This document shows, piece after piece, positions 1-6,862 of a stretch of DNA of 32,035 bases. The translations under genes and the position numbers were made by a program. Below the pieces are notes generated by a model that saw only the letters and a program-made list of their open reading frames with translations, was not told the DNA's origin and made no database searches. Source of the stretch: Myxococcales bacterium. Lineage in GTDB: Bacteria > Myxococcota_A > Polyangia > Polyangiales > Polyangiaceae. The first letter of the stretch is position 1; every line of letters starts with the position of its first letter. Location: NCBI GenBank assembly GCA_030590865.1, contig JAUVCD010000012.1:1-32035 (forward strand), given 5' to 3'.

Positions 1-1
1 C

Positions 2-340
2 GACGCCGGCGAGGATTGCGACGACGGCATCCACAACAGCGACGTGGCCGCCGACGCTTGCCGCTCGACCTGCGTGGAGGCTCGTTGCGGCGATGCCGTT
101 CTCGACGCCGATGAGGAATGCGACGATGGCAACGCCGTGGCCAATGACGGCTGCGCCGTAGACTGCACCGACGAAGACCCACCCAACGGTACCGGTGGCG
201 CACCCACCTGCCCGGATGACGACGATGACGACGACGATGACGACGGCTGCAGCTTCGGCCAAGCCCCCACCGGCGACCGCTCTGGCGGCCTCTGGACCCT
301 GGCCCTCCTAGCCCTAGCCACCCTCCGCCGCCGTAGCTAG
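2..340 (+). CDS. 3' end of DUF4215 Cys-rich repeat protein with MYXO-CTERM-like tail (partial)
   Basis: The reading frame is open from the left window edge, so the true start lies outside. The visible part has two copies of the Cys-rich DUF4215 (Myxococcus cysteine-rich) repeat, with E-x-C-D-D-G cores (EDCDDG, EECDDGN) and paired Cys, of a kind found in secreted or surface myxobacterial proteins. A run of ten Asp follows. The C-terminus has a Cys (GCSFG), a hydrophobic stretch (LWTLALLALATL) and a terminal RRRS. That layout of Cys, transmembrane helix and basic tail is the MYXO-CTERM sorting signal, which is thought to be processed during anchoring to the cell surface. The Cys is single rather than the commoner C-x-C type. 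Function beyond surface display cannot be told from this fragment. The TAG stop is part of the hairpin-rich repeat that follows. Confidence 0.82.
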   Translation, partial: DAGEDCDDGIHNSDVAADACRSTCVEARCGDAVLDADEECDDGNAVANDGCAVDCTDEDPPNGTGGAPTCPDDDDDDDDDDGCSFGQAPTGDRSGGLWTLALLALATLRRRS

Positions 341-553
341 TTTCCGGCCCGAAAGGCGCTGCGGTCTCGCGCGCCCCTGGCGGGGCGAAGGGCGCGCGAG
401 CCCTTCGCTAGCGCCTCATGTCGGCCGACTTGCTTTTTTTTCTCGGGGTTTTTTGAAAAACCCCGCCCCATCGCTTGCTTCGCTCACGGTTTCGGGTCCC
501 GACGCGCTTCGCGCGTCACCCGTGCACGTGCCTTCGGCGACGGGGCCCCACCC
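337..553. repeat. Dispersed hairpin-rich intergenic repeat, copy 1
   Basis: This stretch aligns without other gaps to 23823-23982 once a 57-nt insertion (474-530) is removed; by hand about 146 of 160 positions are identical. It begins at the CTAG containing the stop codon of the upstream gene. It holds a perfect 11-bp stem (366-376 with 390-400), a perfect 10-bp palindrome CGGGGTTTTT/AAAAACCCCG (444-453 with 456-465), and within the insertion another 7-bp stem GACGCGC/GCGCGTC (501-507 with 511-517). It lies between two convergent genes, so a bidirectional transcription-end or mRNA-stabilising role is plausible. No hairpin is followed by a clear T-run, so it is not a textbook intrinsic terminator. 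Confidence 0.8.
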
Positions 554-574
554 TAAAAGCGCTTCGCGATAGAA

Positions 575-608
575 CAGAGGCGCTGCGGTCTCGCGTGCCC
601 TTCGCGAG
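575..608. repeat. Partial third copy of the repeat's head
   Basis: The string GAGGCGCTGCGGTCTCGCG recurs here, 20 nt after copy 1, matching the head of both larger copies (near 355 and 23840). It is followed by a shorter tail, giving a 6-bp hairpin CTCGCG/CGCGAG (590-595 with 603-608) in place of the 11-bp stem. It ends just before the stop codon of the minus-strand kinase gene. It looks like a truncated or decayed unit in direct orientation relative to copy 1. Confidence 0.6.
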
Positions 609-617
609 TTCGTGGCG

Positions 618-2960
618 CTACGGGTTCTTGATCCGCCCCTGGATGGCCTGGATGGTCTGCCGCATCTTGGCGGCTTCGGAGCGGCATGCCGGTGGGCAGG
701 AGCCTAACCCGAGGAGGCCGCAGCCGTGCTTGCGGCCCACGGTGAGTGGGCGCAGCAGCTTTATGCACCGGTCGTCGCCATCCGCCGCTGCTCGGGCCAG
801 CAGGTTGTATTTGGCGCGGCAGCCGGTGGTGCTGCGCAGCTCGAAGGCGATGCGTAGCGCTGGCGTGGCCCGCTTGCTGACCTTGGGGTCTGACAGCAGC
901 TTGTCGGTGCGCTTGCGGTGCCCAACCTTCTGGGTGCCGAGGGCGTAGAGCAGATCCGGCCCCTCGCTCCCCAGCTTCGCGGCCATCAGCTCGAAGGCGC
1001 GGTCGGCGTGTTTGCCCCCTTGGGCCACTGCCGTTTCCACCGTGCGCTTCACGTCTGGATCGCTGCTGGCCTCGGGCGAGCCCTTGACCAGCTGTTCCAG
1101 CGTATCGAGGGCGGCGGGCATGGTCTTGGGATGTTGAGCCTGGGCCAGCATCAGCTCTTTGAGCACTGCCGGGTCGCCAGGAAACCGCTCGGCCAGCACC
1201 GCCAGGGTCTCAATCCCCGAGCCCTTGGCGATGTCGAGCTCTTCGGTCGTCGCGCGATCGCGATCCGGACCTTTCGAGCGACCCGCCGGCGCCTCCTTGT
1301 CTCCGCTGTCCGCGTTCGAGCCGGCCACCACGGCTTGCATGGCGGTCGGGGGTCGCAGCGCGGCGGTCACCAATACCAGGGCGCCCAGCCCGGTCGCCCC
1401 TGCTATCACCAGCGGCAGCACCCGGGCGGGAGCCGCTGGTCGGCGATTGCCGTCACTGCCCATCCCGCGCCCTCGTCGCTGGACGATGGCCACGGCCACG
1501 GCCACGGCCAGGCTGGTGAGGAACAGAATGATGTCCCAACCCGGCCAGCTTGCGGCCACCGTGCCTGACCGGAACACGCCCTCGACGAGCCGCGCCAGCA
1601 AAGCCGAGAAGCCGTAGACCGAGCCACCTGCGAGCAGCGGTGCCCGCACCTCGGCGAGCATCGCCAGCGTTTTCAGGCTGTTGTTCCAGGCGTTGCGGCG
1701 AATGTGGCGGGTGACCAACACCAGGGGGGTGATGAGCGCTGCCAGGCCGCCTAGCGCCAGCAGCGTCATCTCCATGCCCGTGAGCGACACCCCGGCGATC
1801 CGCAGCGTGGCGCCGATGGCGGTGATCAGCCCGATGACCAGGGCCATCAGTCCGGCCACGACTAACAGCACCAGCAGTCCTCGGGCATCCTTCACCGCCG
1901 CCCCTTGGCCTGCTGCGTCCAGGGTCGCCGGACCGGCTTGAATCGTCGGATGGATCCCGTCCCTTTGATCGAAGGGCGCCAAGGCGTCGTAGAGCTCGCC
2001 GATCGTCTGATAGCGCTCCTCTGGATCCCGAGCGATGGCCTTCTGGATGATGAACTCCAGGTGTTCGGGAATGGACGGGTCGATGGCCCGCGGTCGTTCG
2101 GGCTCTTGAGTGAGCACTGCAACCAGGGTCGCTGACGGGTCATCCCGCTCGAAGAGCACCTGGCCCGTGAGGGCTGCGTACATGATGGCGCCCACGGCGT
2201 AGATGTCGGCCCGATGGTCCACCCGCTCCCCCCGGGCCTGCTCCGGAGGCATGTAGGCTGGGGTGCCCATGATCATCCCGGTGCGGGTGAGGGGTTTGCC
2301 CGCGTTGTCGTCGAGCCGCGAGATGCCGAAGTCGAGCACTTTGACGAGTGGATCGGCGGGATTGCCGGTCAGGAACACGTTCTCCGGCTTGATGTCCCGG
2401 TGGACCACTCCCTGCTGGTGGGCGGCAGCCAGGGCCTTGCAGATCTGCCGAACGATGCGCACCGTCGTGCCGACCGGCAGTTTTTTGGCGGCATCGAGCG
2501 CGTCGCCCAGCTCCTGGCCATCGAGCAGCTCGGCGACCAGAAAAGGTCGACCATCCGGGGTCCGGTCCACGTCGTAGACCCCCACCACATGGGGGCTCGA
2601 GATCGAGCTGGCCGCCTCGGCCTCGCGCCGAAATCGCTCAATCACGTCCCGTTGACGAAGGAACTCGGGGTGGAGCGTCTTGATGGCGAAGCGCTTGCTG
2701 GCGATGCGCGTGTGCTGTGCCTCATAGACCCGTCCCATGCCGCCTTCGCCCAGCACCCGTTTGATCGTGTAGGTGTCGCAGAGGGTCGTGTCGATCAGCT
2801 CGTCGACCTCTTCCATCGGCGGTGGCGGGCCGGACCACGAGCGAGTCGACGCGGGCTGTTGAGCGCCCATCTCGCGCAAGCCCGAGGCGGCGTAAGGGGG
2901 GCCGTCAGGCACCGTGTCTCCTGCGGGAGCATCAGGCGGGAAATTGTCGGCTTCAGCCAT
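618..2960 (-). CDS. Transmembrane serine/threonine protein kinase (Pkn type)
   Basis: 780 aa. The N-terminal part is a Hanks-type kinase domain (about 64-330) with every key motif: Gly loop GEGGMGRV (71-78), Lys94 in FAIK, catalytic HRD (187-189) in VHRDIKPEN, DFG (210-212) and PPE (238-240). It should therefore be an active cytoplasmic Ser/Thr kinase. Five hydrophobic segments follow (about 361-385, 395-416, 441-462, 475-494, 513-536); most Pkn-type kinases have one TM. The C-terminal 240 residues are Ala/helix-rich and end in a Cys-containing segment (CGLLGLGSCPPAC); with five TM passes this part would be outside the cytoplasm and may be the sensor. The start ATG has no obvious Shine-Dalgarno; a TAAGAT hexamer (2984-2979, minus strand) lies about 18 nt upstream. 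Divergent from the lipoprotein gene at 3064. Substrates cannot be inferred. Confidence 0.92.
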   Translation of the reverse strand: MAEADNFPPDAPAGDTVPDGPPYAASGLREMGAQQPASTRSWSGPPPPMEEVDELIDTTLCDTYTIKRVLGEGGMGRVYEAQHTRIASKRFAIKTLHPEFLRQRDVIERFRREAEAASSISSPHVVGVYDVDRTPDGRPFLVAELLDGQELGDALDAAKKLPVGTTVRIVRQICKALAAAHQQGVVHRDIKPENVFLTGNPADPLVKVLDFGISRLDDNAGKPLTRTGMIMGTPAYMPPEQARGERVDHRADIYAVGAIMYAALTGQVLFERDDPSATLVAVLTQEPERPRAIDPSIPEHLEFIIQKAIARDPEERYQTIGELYDALAPFDQRDGIHPTIQAGPATLDAAGQGAAVKDARGLLVLLVVAGLMALVIGLITAIGATLRIAGVSLTGMEMTLLALGGLAALITPLVLVTRHIRRNAWNNSLKTLAMLAEVRAPLLAGGSVYGFSALLARLVEGVFRSGTVAASWPGWDIILFLTSLAVAVAVAIVQRRGRGMGSDGNRRPAAPARVLPLVIAGATGLGALVLVTAALRPPTAMQAVVAGSNADSGDKEAPAGRSKGPDRDRATTEELDIAKGSGIETLAVLAERFPGDPAVLKELMLAQAQHPKTMPAALDTLEQLVKGSPEASSDPDVKRTVETAVAQGGKHADRAFELMAAKLGSEGPDLLYALGTQKVGHRKRTDKLLSDPKVSKRATPALRIAFELRSTTGCRAKYNLLARAAADGDDRCIKLLRPLTVGRKHGCGLLGLGSCPPACRSEAAKMRQTIQAIQGRIKNP

Positions 2961-3063
2961 GGGGACGACCGCGCAGCAATCTTAACGCGAGGCGCAGCTG
3001 AACGCCCCCAGCATCGGGCCCCGAACTGGGATATCCTGTCGAGGCCACCTCAGGGGAAAGCCG
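2961..3063. promoter_or_regulatory. Divergent promoter region between kinase and lipoprotein genes
   Basis: The 103-nt gap separates two divergent starts, so it should carry both promoters. A TAAGAT hexamer reads toward the kinase (2979-2984 on the plus strand as ATCTTA). A GATATCCT element near 3031-3038 reads toward the lipoprotein. The lipoprotein start has a usable Shine-Dalgarno (AGGGGAA, ending about 5 nt before the ATG at 3064). The -10 assignments are by eye only. Confidence 0.35.
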
Positions 3064-4518
3064 ATGAAGCCAGCCATTCGACCTGTCTTGCTCGCCGCTG
3101 TGACGCTCGCGATTGCAGCCTGTACCACTATTCTCGGAAACGACTTCGAGATCCTGGAGACTGCTGCCGGCGGTGGCGGTGGTACTGGCGCGACCGGTGG
3201 ATCCGGCGGCAGCGGCGGCACGGGCAACTACGGTGGCAGCACCGGCGAGGGGCCCCAGCTGATCGGGAGCTCGCCTGAGAACGGCGAGCAGCAGGCTTCG
3301 GTGGTTCCCTTCGGCCGGCTGATCTTCGATCGCCCCGTGACCGTCGGCGATGCCACCGGGAAGATCAGGGTGGGCACCGAGGCGGCGCCTGACGGAGAAA
3401 TAGCCCAGGTCGAGGCCTGCCTGGATAACAGCCCGAGCTGCATTCGCTTCGTGGTGCCGGTGGCGCACACTGTGGATGGCCGCTTGCCTGGTGGGACCAC
3501 CTTCACGGTGGTGGTGGACCAGAGCTTCCCCGATCCGCAGGGCAACACCAACGATGCTGACGCCAGCATCAGCTACACGACCTTTGCCTACAATCCCGAC
3601 TTCTTCTCCGACATGGCCATCAACGACGAGCTCGGCGGAATCGTCTATGTCGGCGATGTGGGTGGGCAGACGATCAACGCTCTCTATGTGACCGGCGAAG
3701 GCTGGATCAACAACAGTGGTCCCGACGTCGTGCGCATCGATTTGAGCCCTCAGGGCCAGCCGCTCGGCGTCCAGATTGCCGCCACGCCCAACCTGTACGT
3801 GGGCTCGTGCGCCAACAACGCCGTGCAAGAGGCCTATGGGCTCGACCATTACGGCAATCGTCTGTTCCTGTCGGCCAACTTCTGCGACGCCGTCGTGCCG
3901 ATGACCATCGATGTGAACAACGGCAACCTGGATCCTACCGGCGGCTTTCACGGCACCGACCTGGGCACGCCGGATAACCTCCTCTTCCGGGTGGATTCAG
4001 TGGTCGTGGTGCCGGATGGCAACAGTTTCCTCTACTACTTCGGCTCCGGCGCCCATGGCAGCGGTCCGGTGATGAGCGGCGTTCCCTGGTACCGGCCCCT
4101 CTACATGGTGGCCTGGGAGCTGTTTGTCGAGCGAGACGGGCTGTTCGATGCAGAGCCGCCTTTCTACCTAGCGAGCAGTCACGAGGGCACGGACACGGTG
4201 ATCTACCTCGCCAACGGCGAGACCATTCTCAAGCTCGCCCAGGCTGATGGCCACGAGCTCAACCGCCACGTTACTGCCGGCGCGAGCTACCACACGCCGG
4301 GGTTCCGAACCGATTCCCAGGGCCGGCTCTACGTCGGTAGCGAGACCTCCCTGGTGGTCTACGACACCACCGGCTTCAACGGTTTCACCGAGCTGGCGGT
4401 ACGCGAAGGGCTCGATTTCCGTCGCCTCGACGTCCGGGAGGATGGGTCGGTAGTCCACGTCTACTTTGCCGACTTCCAGGGCCCCTTGGAGATCCGCGAG
4501 CTAGTGCTCGAATTCTAG
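3064..4518 (+). CDS. Lipoprotein with Gly-rich stalk, Ig-like domain and probable beta-propeller
   Basis: 484 aa. The N-terminus is a lipoprotein signal peptide with lipobox I-A-A-C (Cys20), so the protein should be lipid-anchored in the envelope. A Gly/Ser/Thr-rich spacer (about 36-63, repeated GGSGG/GGTG) follows the Cys. Residues about 65-175 (LIGSSPENGEQQ..., LIFDRPV) resemble the bacterial Ig-like Big_5 fold. The remainder contains repeated short strands (NELGGIVYVGDVGG, DSQGRLYVGSETSLVVYD) suggestive of a beta-propeller, but I do not recognise a catalytic motif. A Shine-Dalgarno (AGGGGAA) supports the start. Predicted role: surface binding or scaffold protein; the ligand is unknown. Confidence 0.85.
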   Translation: MKPAIRPVLLAAVTLAIAACTTILGNDFEILETAAGGGGGTGATGGSGGSGGTGNYGGSTGEGPQLIGSSPENGEQQASVVPFGRLIFDRPVTVGDATGKIRVGTEAAPDGEIAQVEACLDNSPSCIRFVVPVAHTVDGRLPGGTTFTVVVDQSFPDPQGNTNDADASISYTTFAYNPDFFSDMAINDELGGIVYVGDVGGQTINALYVTGEGWINNSGPDVVRIDLSPQGQPLGVQIAATPNLYVGSCANNAVQEAYGLDHYGNRLFLSANFCDAVVPMTIDVNNGNLDPTGGFHGTDLGTPDNLLFRVDSVVVVPDGNSFLYYFGSGAHGSGPVMSGVPWYRPLYMVAWELFVERDGLFDAEPPFYLASSHEGTDTVIYLANGETILKLAQADGHELNRHVTAGASYHTPGFRTDSQGRLYVGSETSLVVYDTTGFNGFTELAVREGLDFRRLDVREDGSVVHVYFADFQGPLEIRELVLEF

Positions 4519-4555
4519 GCCCGCCCGGGTGGTCGCTCCGTCGGCCAGCGCTCTT

Positions 4556-4586
4556 GCCGGGGTGGTCTCATGGTTGCAGCCCCGGC
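4556..4586 (+). terminator. Possible hairpin terminator after the lipoprotein gene
   Basis: GCCGGGG (4556-4562) pairs perfectly with CCCCGGC (4580-4586) across a 17-nt loop, 38 nt after the stop codon. There is no T-run, so factor-independent termination is uncertain. Confidence 0.35.
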
Positions 4587-4614
4587 GGCTGGCATGCGCT
4601 AGGATCCGGCCGCT

Positions 4615-5307
4615 ATGGGTCTCGCTTACGTCTTCGCTCTCATCGTGGGCCTGGGGATCCTGACGATCCAGGCCTTCCTCGGATCGAAGGACGCTGACGC
4701 GGACCACGGCGCCGATGCTGATGCGGACCACGATTTCAATGTCGATGCCGACGCGGATGCCGACTTCGATGCGGACGCCGATGCCGACTTCGATGCTGAT
4801 GCGGACGCCGACGCCCACCTGGGCGCCGACTCGGTGCATGTCCAGACAGGCCAGGCTGCTGACCAGGACATGGGCTTCGGTAGCTTCGTGGCCCTCTTTC
4901 TCTCGGTGCGGTTCTGGGTGTTTGCGTCCCTCGGCTTCGGCCTCAGCGGCACCCTGCTTCATTACGTGACGAGCGTTGGCGCGGTGGCCACGGCCGTCAC
5001 CGCCGCCACCATGGGGCTGGTGAGCGGCTTGGCCGTCGCCATGGCCTTTCGGGCTCTCAAGAAGACCGCCGGCACCCGGCCCGAGCACACCGGCACGGCG
5101 GTGGGGCACCTGGGGCGCATCATCGTGCCCTGCGGCGACCAGACCACCGGCAAAGTGCGCATCGAGCTAGGTGGCCATACCGTCGACCTGATGGCGAAAT
5201 CCACCGGGCTGCGCATCGAGCGAGGCGACACGGTGGTCATCGAAGAGGTCGAAGGCGAAGTCGCCCAGGTGTCTCGGGCGCCTGAAGAGTTGCAACGGTC
5301 GAGCTGA
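4615..5307 (+). CDS. NfeD-like membrane protein with Asp/Ala-rich linker
   Basis: 230 aa. TM1 at residues 3-23; then an acidic low-complexity region (about 25-68) built from Asp-Ala dipeptides with a regular 8-residue DADADADF unit; then two further hydrophobic segments (about 88-115 and 118-145); and a C-terminal soluble domain (about 153-222: GHLGRIIVPCGDQTTGKVRIELGG...) that resembles the OB-fold domain of NfeD/YqiJ-type proteins. NfeD proteins are typically encoded beside flotillins and act with them in membrane microdomains, and two SPFH genes follow directly here, so the context supports the assignment. A TAGGAT hexamer (4600-4605) sits 9 nt before the ATG and there is no Shine-Dalgarno, suggesting a leaderless message. 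The acidic linker is not a usual NfeD feature. Family call good; role of the linker unknown. Confidence 0.8.
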   Translation: MGLAYVFALIVGLGILTIQAFLGSKDADADHGADADADHDFNVDADADADFDADADADFDADADADAHLGADSVHVQTGQAADQDMGFGSFVALFLSVRFWVFASLGFGLSGTLLHYVTSVGAVATAVTAATMGLVSGLAVAMAFRALKKTAGTRPEHTGTAVGHLGRIIVPCGDQTTGKVRIELGGHTVDLMAKSTGLRIERGDTVVIEEVEGEVAQVSRAPEELQRSS

Positions 5308-5458
5308 CCGATCCCCGTCGCTGCCTGGTGCGAAAAGCTGCGGCCGCCCTCTACAAACTGGTGCGGAGGGGTCATAATCCGCCGCCATGACGATTCAATC
5401 CTCATTGGGGGGGCCGCTATGGGCGCTTGCGAGCGCTGCCCAGCAACGGCCCAGGGCT

Positions 5459-6862
5459 ATGTCTACGGATGTCGACAGCCTCATCACCGTGCTGGTCGCG
5501 GCCGTCGCCGTGCTGGTGGGCTTCTTCATCGTTATCGCAATTGTGAAGCGTTTTCTGTTCATTTGCGGCCCCCAGGAAATCCTGGTGTTCAGCGGCCGTT
5601 CTCACAAGCTGCCTGACGGTACGGTCAGCAATTACAAGATTCTGCACGGCGGTCGTGGCTTGCGGCTCCCCTTCCTCGAGATCGTGCGGCGCATGGACAT
5701 GCGCCTCTTTCCCGTGGAGGTGATGGTCGAGAATGCCTATTCGGCTGGCGGTATTCCGCTGACGGTGCGGGCCATCGCCAACGTCAAGCTGTCGAGCGAT
5801 GACGTGGCGGTGCGCAATGCCGTGGAGCGGTTCCTCGACTTCCACATGTCCCAAATCGCCGTGGCGGCCCAGCAGACCCTCGAAGGTGTGCTCCGCGAGG
5901 TCATCTCGCAGCTCACGCCTGAAGAGGTCAATGAGGACCGGCTCAAGTTTGCCGAGAGCCTGATGGACAACGCTCGGGACGACTTCCACAAGCTCGGTCT
6001 CGAGCTCGAGGTGCTGAAGGTACAGCACGTCTCGGACGAGCAGGAATACCTGTCCAACCTCGGTCGCGCCCGGATCGCCGGCATGCTGCGAGACGCGGAG
6101 AACGCCGAGAACTCAGCCAACCAGGCGGTGGCGGAGAACAAGGCTGCCGCCCGCGAGGCAGCCGAGACGGCCACCAAGCAGGCTGAAACCGCGGTGGTGC
6201 AATCCAAGAACATTGCCGCCGGCGAGATGGCCACCCTCGACGCCAACGCCAAGGAGGCGGAGAACCAGGCCGGCATGGCGGTCGAGACCGCCCGGATGAA
6301 GGCGGAGCAGCACCTGCAAGAGCTCCGCGCCACGCTCGAGAAGCTGCGGCTTCAGTGCGACGTGGTGCTGCCTGCCGAGGCCAACCGTAAGGCGGAGCAG
6401 CTCAAGGCCCGTGGTCAGGCTGCTCCAGCCATCGAAAACGGCAAAGCGGTCGCCGAGGCCTTGCGCCTGGTGGCCCACGAGTGGGCGGCGGCAGGCGATG
6501 CCGGCCGTGACGTCTACGTGCTGCAACAGCTGCCACGGCTGGCCGCCTCGGCGGCCAAGCGTGTCGCAGGCTCGGCGGTGGGCAGCATCAAGCTGGTGGC
6601 TGGCGACGAGTCGGCCTACACGGCGGTGCTTGCGAGTTACCCGGCCGCCGTGGTGCGGGTGCTGCAAGAGACTGGCGAGGCCCTGGGCATCGACATCGCG
6701 CGGCTGCTTGCCCCGGCCAAGCACGGGACCTCTGGTGGCGGAGGATCTGGAGGCGGTGGCGGTCAGCGCCCCAAGGCGCGTGCCCCGATGGGAAAGCCCG
6801 GCGCAACCGAGATCATCGACCCACCTGAAACGCGCCGCGGCGTGCCGGGAGGTGAAGCATGA
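5459..6862 (+). CDS. Flotillin-like SPFH-domain protein 1
   Basis: 467 aa from ATG 5459. Short N-terminus, one TM helix (about 8-30), an SPFH/Band 7 domain (about 35-200, with PLTVRAIANVKLSSDD and LRQ-like LEGVLREVISQLTPEEV motifs), a long Ala/Glu-rich coiled-coil (about 205-330) and a C-terminal region ending in a (GGGGS)-like linker and a basic/Pro tail. This is the flotillin layout: proteins that oligomerise on the inner leaflet and organise functional membrane microdomains. An alternative upstream ATG at 5387 adds 24 residues; it has a CATAAT hexamer 8 nt before it, but the extra residues use atypical codons and do not match the paralogue encoded next door, which starts right before its TM helix. 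I therefore prefer 5459. The stop overlaps the next start by 4 nt (ATGA), so the two SPFH genes are translationally coupled. Confidence 0.88.
   Translation: MSTDVDSLITVLVAAVAVLVGFFIVIAIVKRFLFICGPQEILVFSGRSHKLPDGTVSNYKILHGGRGLRLPFLEIVRRMDMRLFPVEVMVENAYSAGGIPLTVRAIANVKLSSDDVAVRNAVERFLDFHMSQIAVAAQQTLEGVLREVISQLTPEEVNEDRLKFAESLMDNARDDFHKLGLELEVLKVQHVSDEQEYLSNLGRARIAGMLRDAENAENSANQAVAENKAAAREAAETATKQAETAVVQSKNIAAGEMATLDANAKEAENQAGMAVETARMKAEQHLQELRATLEKLRLQCDVVLPAEANRKAEQLKARGQAAPAIENGKAVAEALRLVAHEWAAAGDAGRDVYVLQQLPRLAASAAKRVAGSAVGSIKLVAGDESAYTAVLASYPAAVVRVLQETGEALGIDIARLLAPAKHGTSGGGGSGGGGGQRPKARAPMGKPGATEIIDPPETRRGVPGGEA

Noticed and set aside
434-465. T-run plus CGGGGTTTTT palindrome as a canonical intrinsic terminator
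   Set aside because: The T-run precedes the hairpin on the plus strand and is not placed after it on either strand; listed as part of a repeat instead.
2214-3278. 354-codon plus-strand frame opposite the kinase
   Set aside because: Lies antisense to the conserved kinase motifs and runs into the start of the lipoprotein gene; no family features.
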